This document shows positions 10,644 through 17,691 of a DNA stretch of 64,000 nt, piece after piece (position 1 is the first letter of the stretch; each line of letters begins with the position of its first letter). The stretch comes from Candidatus Cryptobacteroides faecipullorum (lineage in GTDB: Bacteria > Bacteroidota > Bacteroidia > Bacteroidales > UBA932). The position numbers were made by a program, and so were the translations under genes. Below the pieces are notes generated by a model. It did no database searches and had not been told where the DNA came from. It worked only from the letters and a program-made list of their open reading frames with translations. Location: assembly GCA_017694885.1 (NCBI GenBank), contig JADIMH010000006.1, positions 1 to 64,000 on the forward strand, in the 5' to 3' direction.

Positions 10644-11720
10644 ATGAAGATAGAATACAACAAAGACCTGACCCGCCTGAATACTTTCGGGATGAAGGTG
10701 TTCTGTGCGTGCTATGTGGAATTTGATTCTGTCGGAGAACTGGCTGAAATCTATAAAGACAGCTCGGACAACAGATTCCCTCATCCGTTCTTTCATATGG
10801 GAGGCGGAAGCAACTTGTTGTTTACCAAGGATTTCCCTGGTACTGTCTTTCATTCTTCAATAAAATTCACGAATGCTTCGTCCCGGTCCGGACAGACTTC
10901 GGAATCGTCCGGTTCTGTCTTTTGCGAAGTCGGGTCCGGAGTGCTGTGGGACGATTTCTGCGGATGGTGTTCGCAGCACGGACTCTGGGGGCCGGAGAAC
11001 CTTTCTGGAATACCGGGAGAGGTAGGGGCTGCAGCTGTCCAGAACATAGGTGCGTACGGAGTCGAAGCAAAGGATATCATAAAGGAAGTAAAGTGCTTCG
11101 ATGTCGTGACCGGTGAAGAGAAGACCCTGTCGGTGAAGGATTGCCGCTACGGCTACAGGGATTCCGTGTTCAAGGATGTTGCCAAGGGCAGGTATATAGT
11201 TACATCCGTCCTTTTCGGCCTTTCTGAAGAGCCGGCCCCGAGACTGGAGTACGGTCATGTCCGCAATGCAGTTGAAGAGGTTGTCCGCAGCGGTCCGGAC
11301 AGGAATCTGTCACCGGCGCTTGTCCGCAAGGTCATACTCGATATACGGCATGCCAAACTTCCTGACCCAGCCGTCATAGGAAGCGCCGGGAGCTTCTTCA
11401 AGAACCCTGTTGTCCCGAAATCTTCATATGAGTTTGTCGAAAATTACGCCAAAGGCAAATACGGCAAGGATTATTCTGTACCTCATTTCGATGCAGGTTC
11501 GGGCTTCATAAAGATACCTGCGGCATGGCTCATCGAACAGTGCGGATGGAAAGGGTACAGGGAAGGCAATGTCGGTGTCTATGAAAAGCAGCCGCTGGTG
11601 ATTGTCAATATCACGGGGCAGGCGACTCCGGAAGAGGTAGCGGCTCTTGAATACAAGATAGTCATTTCCGTGCAGAACAGGTTCGGCATCACCCTCATTC
11701 CTGAAGTGGAGCATGTATAG
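10644..11720 (+). CDS. murB: UDP-N-acetylenolpyruvoylglucosamine reductase
   Basis: FAD- and NADPH-dependent enzyme that completes UDP-N-acetylmuramate in peptidoglycan synthesis, taking over the product of MurA. 358 aa, the longer E. coli-like (type I) size. The N-terminus carries NTFGMKV and the FAD-binding HMGGGSNLL motif. GIPGEVGAAAVQNIGAYG and the catalytic-region GSAGSFFKNP are both present. It precedes murA by 45 nt, so the first two committed steps of the pathway are encoded side by side. Confidence 0.96.
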   Translation: MKIEYNKDLTRLNTFGMKVFCACYVEFDSVGELAEIYKDSSDNRFPHPFFHMGGGSNLLFTKDFPGTVFHSSIKFTNASSRSGQTSESSGSVFCEVGSGVLWDDFCGWCSQHGLWGPENLSGIPGEVGAAAVQNIGAYGVEAKDIIKEVKCFDVVTGEEKTLSVKDCRYGYRDSVFKDVAKGRYIVTSVLFGLSEEPAPRLEYGHVRNAVEEVVRSGPDRNLSPALVRKVILDIRHAKLPDPAVIGSAGSFFKNPVVPKSSYEFVENYAKGKYGKDYSVPHFDAGSGFIKIPAAWLIEQCGWKGYREGNVGVYEKQPLVIVNITGQATPEEVAALEYKIVISVQNRFGITLIPEVEHV

Positions 11721-11765
11721 AAACAAGCAGTAAAAAGAGACAAACCTTGTCAAACTGATAAAAAT

Positions 11766-13079
11766 ATGAGTTCGTTTGTAATCGAAGGCGGCCACAAGCT
11801 AAGCGGAGCCATCCGCCCGCAAGGCGCCAAAAACGAAGCGCTCGAAGTCATCAGCGCGGTCCTTCTGACAGATGAGGAGGTCACCATTTCCAATGTACCT
11901 GAAATCCTGGATGTCAGGAACCTTATCCTCATGCTTGAAGGGATGGGCGTAAAGGTAACGCGCCACGAAAAAGGCAGATACACTTTCAAGGCCGATGAAA
12001 TCGACACTACATATATCGAAAGCGAGGACTTTGTCCGCAAGTGCGCTTCCCTCAGGGGATCCGTGATGGTCATAGGACCTCTTCTGACCCGCTTCGGGCA
12101 GGCATATTTCCCGAAACCCGGCGGAGACAAGATCGGACGCCGCAGGGTCGATACGCACATTACGGGACTGGTCAGTCTCGGGGCCGAGCTCGAATACAGC
12201 CCGGAGATGAAGGCATTCAAACTGACCGTTCCGGGGAAATCGACATTGAAAGGATGTTATATGCTTCTGGATGAGGCTTCTGTGACTGGAACGGCCAACA
12301 TCATCATGGCCGCTTCTCTTGCCGAAGGCCGGACCATCATATACAATGCCGCATGCGAACCTTATATCCAGCAGCTTTGCCGCATGCTGACTGCAATGGG
12401 GGCAAGGATAGAAGGTACAGGTTCCAACCTCCTTACCATCACCGGAGTGAAAAAACTCCACGGGGCCGACCATGTGGTTCTTCCCGATATGATTGAAGTC
12501 GGCAGTTTTATCGGTATGGCCGCCCTTAACCGCAGTTCCATTACCATCAAGGACGTGTCCTACCGGAATCTCGGCATAATTCCGGAAGCCTTCCGCCGTC
12601 TGGGCATCAATCTGGAGCAGAGGGGAGATGATATTTTCATCCCCGAGCAGGAAAGCTATGTCATCGATTCTTTTTTGGACGGATCTATCATGACGATAGC
12701 CGATGCTCCATGGCCAGGCCTTACGCCGGATCTTCTTAGCGTCATGCTTGTCGTCGCCACTCAGTGCAAGGGAAGCGTCCTCATACATCAGAAGATGTTT
12801 GAAAGCAGGCTTTTCTTTGTCGACCGCCTGATAGATATGGGGGCGCAGATAATCCTTTGCGATCCTCACAGGGCCGTGGTCATAGGACATGATCACAATT
12901 TCCGCCTTCGCCCGGGCAATATGGTCTCGCCGGATATCCGTGCCGGGATTGCTCTTCTGCTTGCTGCCATGTCTGCAAACGGTACCAGCGTCATCGGCAA
13001 TATCGAGCAGATCGACAGGGGTTATGAAGATATAGATATCAGGCTCAATGCTCTTGGCGCCAGCATTACAAGACAATAA
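11766..13079 (+). CDS. murA: UDP-N-acetylglucosamine 1-carboxyvinyltransferase with Asp in place of the active-site Cys
   Basis: Transfers enolpyruvate from PEP to UDP-GlcNAc, the first committed step of peptidoglycan synthesis. 437 aa, a normal length, in the EPSP-synthase fold. The substrate-binding lysine and asparagine motif QGAKNEAL is at residues 19-26. The loop that in E. coli carries the catalytic, fosfomycin-modified Cys115 reads PGGDKIGRR here, with Asp121 (codon GAC at 12126-12128). Aspartate at this position is known in other bacteria, where it keeps activity and gives fosfomycin insensitivity. The gene follows murB and ends a plus-strand run that starts at 5771. A strong hairpin lies just downstream. 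Confidence 0.96.
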   Translation: MSSFVIEGGHKLSGAIRPQGAKNEALEVISAVLLTDEEVTISNVPEILDVRNLILMLEGMGVKVTRHEKGRYTFKADEIDTTYIESEDFVRKCASLRGSVMVIGPLLTRFGQAYFPKPGGDKIGRRRVDTHITGLVSLGAELEYSPEMKAFKLTVPGKSTLKGCYMLLDEASVTGTANIIMAASLAEGRTIIYNAACEPYIQQLCRMLTAMGARIEGTGSNLLTITGVKKLHGADHVVLPDMIEVGSFIGMAALNRSSITIKDVSYRNLGIIPEAFRRLGINLEQRGDDIFIPEQESYVIDSFLDGSIMTIADAPWPGLTPDLLSVMLVVATQCKGSVLIHQKMFESRLFFVDRLIDMGAQIILCDPHRAVVIGHDHNFRLRPGNMVSPDIRAGIALLLAAMSANGTSVIGNIEQIDRGYEDIDIRLNALGASITRQ

Positions 13080-13097
13080 AACATCAGGAGTACGAAT

Positions 13098-13125
13098 AAA
13101 AAAGCCGGCCCGATCGGGCCGGCTT
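13098..13125 (-). terminator. Terminator between murA and efp, best oriented for efp
   Basis: A perfect 24-nt inverted repeat at 13102-13125, with ten-base arms around a central GATC. On the minus strand it is followed by T6, from the A6 run at 13098-13103, making a classical terminator for efp. On the plus strand it is followed only by TCATTATAAT, so termination of murA transcripts is plausible but weaker. Confidence 0.85.
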
Positions 13126-13159
13126 CATTATAATAATGGTCCGGACTTTTGCCGGAGAA

Positions 13160-13726
13160 CTATTTCACTCTTTCTCCGTATGAGCGGTCGGTAGTGTTGA
13201 CCCTGATCTTTTCTCCCTGGTTGATGAAAAGAGGGACCATGATTGTCGCACCGGTCTCGAGCGTAGCCTCTTTGAGGGCGCTGGTGGAAGCCGTATCGCC
13301 TTTTACTGCAGGCTCAGTGTAGGTCACTTCCAGTTCTACGTATGTAGGGAGCTCGCAAGTGAGGCATCTTTCCTCATCGGCAACGAACATCATTTCTACA
13401 TGCTGTCCCTCTTTCATGAGGTCTGCGTTGCTTACAAGATCCTCGTCGAGGTGGATCTGCTCGAAAGTCTCTTCATGCATGAAGTTGTATCCGTCCTCGT
13501 CCTTGTAGAGGAACTGGTAAGGCCTCCTTTCCACATTGATGGTCTCGATTTTTGCACCTGCCGTGAATGTGTTTTCAAGGATACGTCCGTTTTCGAGGTT
13601 ACGGAGCTTGGTCTTTACGAAAGCAGGACCTTTACCGGGTTTTACATGCTGGAACCATACTATCGAGCATGGCTTGCCGTTGAAGTTGAGATAAAGTCCG
13701 TTTTTGAAATCAGCTGTTGTTGCCAT
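13160..13726 (-). CDS. efp: Elongation factor P
   Basis: Binds ribosomes stalled at polyproline stretches and promotes peptide-bond formation. 188 aa, the standard length, with the three beta-barrel layout of EF-P. The loop that contacts the P-site tRNA reads HVKPGKGPAF, with Lys32 at the position that is modified in many bacteria. The C-terminus YGERVK is normal. It forms its own transcription unit with a near-consensus promoter upstream (13790-13820) and a strong terminator downstream. Confidence 0.96.
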   Translation of the reverse strand: MATTADFKNGLYLNFNGKPCSIVWFQHVKPGKGPAFVKTKLRNLENGRILENTFTAGAKIETINVERRPYQFLYKDEDGYNFMHEETFEQIHLDEDLVSNADLMKEGQHVEMMFVADEERCLTCELPTYVELEVTYTEPAVKGDTASTSALKEATLETGATIMVPLFINQGEKIRVNTTDRSYGERVK

Positions 13727-13789
13727 AATATCTAAATCTAAATTAATTCTATAAGGTGTAACCGTTTACGGTTTTTCCGTTTCGGCCTG

Positions 13790-13820
13790 CAAAATTATAA
13801 AACAGTCATGATTTTGCAAA
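13790..13820 (-). promoter_or_regulatory. Bacteroidetes-type promoter of efp
   Basis: On the minus strand TTTG (13820-13817) is separated by exactly 19 nt from TAATTTTG (13797-13790). This fits the Bacteroidetes housekeeping consensus TTTG-N19-TAnnTTTG fully. Transcription would begin a few bases downstream, leaving a leader of about 55-60 nt before efp. Confidence 0.75.
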
Positions 13821-13829
13821 ATTATTGTA

Positions 13830-14789
13830 CTACAGAGACCTGATATAGTCGGCTACTTCTTCCAGCAGCCACTTCGGCGTAGATGTAGCTCCGCAGACTC
13901 CGACCTTGTCATCGTCTCTGAACCATTCTTTACGGATATCTCCGGGGCCTCCGATATAGTAAGTCCTGATATTTACGGACTTACATAGGTTGCAAAGAAC
14001 TTTTCCGTTAGAGCTGGCCTTGCCTGCGACGAATATTACTACATCGTGCTCGAGTGCGAACTTCGAAAGCCTGGCATGCCTGGACGCTACCTGGGCGCAT
14101 ATGGTGTCATGTACGGTCAGCATGTGGGTGCCTTTGAATCTCTCTACCGAGAGTTCCCTTGCCTCAGCCATGAGCTCTTCAAGGCGGCTGCATATGGAGG
14201 CATATTCCGCAGGGCTTTTTGTCGTCTGGGAGAACACTTCGATCGGATGTGTCAGATCGATGGTCCCGTCGGCAATCCTGTCTTCGAGCATTTTCAGATC
14301 CTCGATCACTACGGCATTGCCTCCGACCTGACCTACGAGACCGAGCACTTCCGCATGCCCGATTTTCCCGAAGATGATTATCTGCCCTTTTCTGCCGTCC
14401 ATGGTCAGGCGTGCATGCGCTTCCCTGATCCTTTCCTGGAGTTTCAGGACGACCGGGCAAGTGCAGTCTATTATCCTGAATCCCTTGTCTCCGGCCAGTG
14501 CGAATGTTTCAGGCGGCTCGCCGTGGGCACGTATCAGCAGGGTCTCGCCGTCCACTTTCCTGATTTCATCGAGGTCATCCTTGTCTATGGATACCAGTCC
14601 CTGTCTTTCGAGTCTCTGCAGTTCCTGGTCGTTATGTACTATTGCCCCCAATGAGAACAGTTTGCGGTTTTCTCCGTCTTTTCTGGTCTTTTCCAGGAAA
14701 TCCTCTGCCTTGGTTATGGCTCCTATGACCCCCGCGCAGAATCCTGATGCACTGTCTATTTCTACTGTCAGTCCCATTTCGGAATCCAT
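13830..14789 (-). CDS. ispH: 4-hydroxy-3-methylbut-2-enyl diphosphate reductase
   Basis: Iron-sulfur enzyme for the last step of the MEP isoprenoid pathway, giving IPP and DMAPP. 319 aa. The three expected cluster-ligand cysteines are present at Cys18 (GFCAGV), Cys111 (CTCPVV) and Cys231 (HDTICAQV). Its start codon directly abuts the end of the upstream cmk gene, so cmk and ispH form one minus-strand operon. The pairing of cmk with ispH is common in Bacteroidetes. Confidence 0.95.
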   Translation of the reverse strand: MDSEMGLTVEIDSASGFCAGVIGAITKAEDFLEKTRKDGENRKLFSLGAIVHNDQELQRLERQGLVSIDKDDLDEIRKVDGETLLIRAHGEPPETFALAGDKGFRIIDCTCPVVLKLQERIREAHARLTMDGRKGQIIIFGKIGHAEVLGLVGQVGGNAVVIEDLKMLEDRIADGTIDLTHPIEVFSQTTKSPAEYASICSRLEELMAEARELSVERFKGTHMLTVHDTICAQVASRHARLSKFALEHDVVIFVAGKASSNGKVLCNLCKSVNIRTYYIGGPGDIRKEWFRDDDKVGVCGATSTPKWLLEEVADYIRSL

Positions 14790-15491
14790 TTAATCAGATA
14801 CATTACCGAACCTTTCCCTTATGATTCCCCGGATCCAGACCATCTGGTCCTGAAGGGTCATGCGGGAATTGTCGAGCACCAATGCATCGGCAGCCTTTGT
14901 CAGCGGGGAGGTTTCCCTGTGCGAGTCGATATAGTCCCTTTCCCTGAGATTCTCCACTACTGTTTCAAGGGATACGGTTTCTCCTCTGGAGGCCATTTCA
15001 GCGGCTCTTCTTCTGGCCCTGACCGCAAGGTCGGCCGTCATGAAGATCTTGAGTTCGGCATCAGGGAATACTGTCGTCCCGATGTCCCGTCCGTCCATAA
15101 CCACTCGTTTCCTTTTTCCGAATTCCCTGAGTCTCATGTCGACGAATTCCCTTACGCAAGGGATTGCGGATATGGGGCTGACCTTGGCTGATACTTCCAT
15201 TGTCCTGATTTCCTTTTCAATGCACCTGTCTCCGATGAATGTCTTGCTCCCGTCCGGAGTATTGCTGAAGTGCAGGTCCAATGACTGCAGGGCGGCGGAA
15301 AGCCTGCCGGTATCCGCATTGCCGCCGGCATCGAAGAACCCGTTTTCGATAGCCATCAGGGTAATGCCCCTGTACATGGCTCCGGAGTCAAGGTATAGAA
15401 AAGAAAATTCTGACGCGATCAGCCGGGCAAACGAACTTTTTCCGGTAGAGGAGTATCCGTCTATCGCGATTATGATGTCAGGTATATGCAT
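14790..15491 (-). CDS. cmk: Cytidylate kinase
   Basis: Phosphorylates CMP and dCMP with ATP in nucleotide salvage. 233 aa, a normal length. The P-loop is GYSSTGKSS near the N-terminus. The nucleotide-binding segments LDSGAMYRG and VVMDGRDIGTTVFPDA are clear, and the lid region contains arginines (RARRRA). It is the first gene of the cmk-ispH unit. A -7 promoter element lies 20 nt upstream of the start. Confidence 0.95.
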   Translation of the reverse strand: MHIPDIIIAIDGYSSTGKSSFARLIASEFSFLYLDSGAMYRGITLMAIENGFFDAGGNADTGRLSAALQSLDLHFSNTPDGSKTFIGDRCIEKEIRTMEVSAKVSPISAIPCVREFVDMRLREFGKRKRVVMDGRDIGTTVFPDAELKIFMTADLAVRARRRAAEMASRGETVSLETVVENLRERDYIDSHRETSPLTKAADALVLDNSRMTLQDQMVWIRGIIRERFGNVSD

Positions 15492-15510
15492 CAGTACACG
15501 TTTTAAAAAA

Positions 15511-15518
15511 CAAAATTA
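15511..15518 (-). promoter_or_regulatory. Probable -7 element of the cmk-ispH promoter
   Basis: The minus strand reads TAATTTTG, an exact TAnnTTTG match, 19 nt from the cmk start codon. The position 19 nt further upstream lacks a TTTG box, so only half of the consensus is seen. Confidence 0.45.
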
Positions 15519-15601
15519 ATGAAAAATCGGATGAGTAAATAAAAAAGTGTACAACAGATTGTAAAATGTCCGATATTTGCAGACCCAGTAAAGTGACTAT
15601 T

Positions 15602-16750
15602 ATGAGACTTTTAGTAATCGATGACGAGCGTTCCATACGCAATTCCCTGAAGGAAATCCTTATGGATGAAGGATATGAAGTGGATGTGGCCGAAGATGGA
15701 GCCACAGGGTGCGCGATGGCCGAGAAAGAAAAATACAATGCGATTTTCTGCGATATCAAGATGCCCAATATGGACGGTATCGAGGTCCTGGACAAGCTTA
15801 ACGAGGATGGTGTCGATTCTGCCGTCATAATGATTTCCGGCCACGGCGATATCGATACGGCAGTGGAATGTATAAAGAAAGGAGCATTCGACTTTATCCA
15901 GAAACCTCTGGATCTCAACAGGATACTTATCACCATAAAGAATGCTACTGAAAAGGTTTCTTTAGTGAAGGAAACCAGGATACTGAAAAAGAAGGTATAC
16001 GGTCAGGAGATGATCGGCGAGTCCGGACCTATCATGAAAGTCAAGGAAATGATAGAAAAGGTGGCTCCTACCGATGCCCGGGTCCTGATCACCGGAGCGA
16101 ACGGGTCCGGAAAAGAACTCGTGGCCAGAAGCCTGCACCAGAAGAGCCACCGGAGTTCGATGCCGTACATAGAGGTGAACTGTGCGGCCATCCCTTCGGA
16201 ACTCATCGAAAGCGAACTTTTCGGGCATGAGAAAGGCGCCTTCACTTCTGCCGTCAGGCAGCATAAGGGCAAATTCGAGCAGGCGGACGGAGGAACACTG
16301 TTCCTGGATGAAATCGGAGACATGAGCCTTGCCGCCCAGGCCAAGGTGCTCAGGGTGCTTCAGGAGAAGAAACTTTCCCGTGTCGGAAGCGACAAGGATA
16401 TCCAGGTGGATGTGAGGGTGCTGGCTGCGACCAACAAGAATCTCAAGGAGGAAATCGCAAAAGGCAACTTCAGGGAGGACCTTTATCACAGGATCAGTGT
16501 AATCGTGATCAAGGTACCGTCGCTGGATGAACGCAAATCCGATATACCATTATTGGTAAACCATTTCATCGGTCAGATTACCGCAGAGACCGGCCTTGCC
16601 CGCCGGGAAGTGGCTCCCGAGGCCATGCAGATGCTGATAGACAAGAGCTGGACCGGAAATATCCGTGAACTCCGCAATGTGGTGGAGCGTCTGCTCATCC
16701 TCTCCGGCGATACGATAACGGCGGATGATGTCCGCAGCTATGTCTATTGA
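15602..16750 (+). CDS. NtrC-family response regulator without a DNA-binding domain
   Basis: 382 aa from this start; the in-frame ATG at 15566 would add 12 residues ahead of the normal receiver beginning MRLLVIDDE. The receiver domain (1-118) has Asp7/Asp8, phospho-acceptor Asp51 (CDIKMPNMDG) and Lys101. The AAA+ sigma-54 activation domain has Walker A GANGSGKE (165-172), Walker B TLFLDEI (232-238) and the sigma-54 contact loop as GAFTSA (212-217) instead of GAFTGA. The protein stops right after the AAA+ lid (SGDTITADDVRSYVY), so the usual C-terminal Fis-type helix-turn-helix is absent. No histidine kinase is adjacent. An O-methyltransferase gene follows after 13 nt. Confidence 0.9.
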   Translation: MRLLVIDDERSIRNSLKEILMDEGYEVDVAEDGATGCAMAEKEKYNAIFCDIKMPNMDGIEVLDKLNEDGVDSAVIMISGHGDIDTAVECIKKGAFDFIQKPLDLNRILITIKNATEKVSLVKETRILKKKVYGQEMIGESGPIMKVKEMIEKVAPTDARVLITGANGSGKELVARSLHQKSHRSSMPYIEVNCAAIPSELIESELFGHEKGAFTSAVRQHKGKFEQADGGTLFLDEIGDMSLAAQAKVLRVLQEKKLSRVGSDKDIQVDVRVLAATNKNLKEEIAKGNFREDLYHRISVIVIKVPSLDERKSDIPLLVNHFIGQITAETGLARREVAPEAMQMLIDKSWTGNIRELRNVVERLLILSGDTITADDVRSYVY

Positions 16751-16763
16751 TCCGTTCTGAAAT

Positions 16764-17429
16764 ATGACCCCATCGGAAAAATATATACGCGAACACTCCA
16801 CACCCCAGACGGATGCCCTGGAGTGGATCGTAAGACAGACGAATATCAGGACCAACCATGCGCGGATGCTCACCGGACCCGTTCAGGGCCGCTTCATGAC
16901 CATGCTCGTACAGATGTCCGGAGCCCGCCGCATACTGGAACTCGGTACCTTCACCGGCTATTCTGCCGTCTGTATGGCGATGGGACTTCCGTCTGACGGC
17001 CACCTCGATACTCTGGAAGTGAACGACGAGCTGGAAGATCTCATATTGGAAGGATTCGAAAGGGCTGGTCTCAGCGACAGGATTTCCTTATATATAGGTG
17101 ATGCGAAAAGTATTCTGGCGGATCTGCGCTCCGGCATCGCCGGTTCCGCAGAATCACCTGAAAATCTCTATGATCTGGTCTACATCGATGCCAACAAGCG
17201 GGAATACTGCGAATATTACGATCTGGTCTTCGATATTGTCCGCCCGGGCGGCTTTATTTTCGCCGATAACGTCCTCTGGGACGGGAAAGTATATGAAGAT
17301 CCCCTGCCGAACGACAGGCAGACGGCGGGGATAGCCCGATTCAACGACATGGTTTCTTCCGACCCGAGAGTGGAATCTGTCATACTTCCCCTGCGAGACG
17401 GTCTCAACATCATAAGAAAACTGGATTGA
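16764..17429 (+). CDS. O-methyltransferase, SAM-dependent, family 3 (COMT-like)
   Basis: 221 aa, the usual size of bacterial class I catechol/caffeoyl-CoA-type O-methyltransferases. The SAM-binding motif ILELGTFTGYSAV is at about residues 57-69. The metal and catalytic region YDLVYIDANKREY and the ADNVLWDGKV segment match the family. The natural substrate cannot be told from sequence. It sits 13 nt after the response-regulator gene, probably in the same transcript, and is followed by a strong terminator. Confidence 0.88.
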   Translation: MTPSEKYIREHSTPQTDALEWIVRQTNIRTNHARMLTGPVQGRFMTMLVQMSGARRILELGTFTGYSAVCMAMGLPSDGHLDTLEVNDELEDLILEGFERAGLSDRISLYIGDAKSILADLRSGIAGSAESPENLYDLVYIDANKREYCEYYDLVFDIVRPGGFIFADNVLWDGKVYEDPLPNDRQTAGIARFNDMVSSDPRVESVILPLRDGLNIIRKLD

Positions 17430-17432
17430 ATC

Positions 17433-17464
17433 GCTGTTCCGGCTCAGGAACAGCAATTTTTTTT
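17433..17464 (+). terminator. Rho-independent terminator
   Basis: GCTGTTCC (17433-17440) pairs with GGAACAGC (17447-17454), with a six-base loop and then AA and T8. It ends the regulator/O-methyltransferase transcript. Confidence 0.88.
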
Positions 17465-17618
17465 AATAATAATCTCCCGGGAAAAACGGCCGTCTTTCTT
17501 TTCTGTTGTTACGGAATCGGAAAAATGACGGGTGGAATCATATCATGACCGGAGAAATCAATAATAAATTTCAATCTGTACTGCAGGTCCGGAATTCGTC
17601 TGATACGGGGCTTGAAGT

Positions 17619-17649
17619 GTTGGAAGATATTAAAAAAAAGTTAACTTTG
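17619..17649 (+). promoter_or_regulatory. Promoter of the first Sus-type locus
   Basis: GTTG (17619-17622), 19 nt, then TAACTTTG (17642-17649). The -7 box matches TAnnTTTG exactly, and the -33 box matches TTTG at three of four bases with the correct spacing. It would drive the lipoprotein gene at 17692 and probably the following genes. The remainder of 17465-17691 shows no gene. Confidence 0.68.
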
Positions 17650-17691
17650 CCTGAATGTATAGGTTTTTAGGATCAATCTAACTGTCCATTT

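Noticed and set aside
11799..13076. 425-aa open frame antisense to murA
   Set aside because: It mirrors the whole murA gene, and its composition and content are those of an antisense shadow.
13102..13125. Perfect palindrome as an operator or origin site
   Set aside because: Its place between two converging genes and the T6 run on the minus strand are explained by a terminator.
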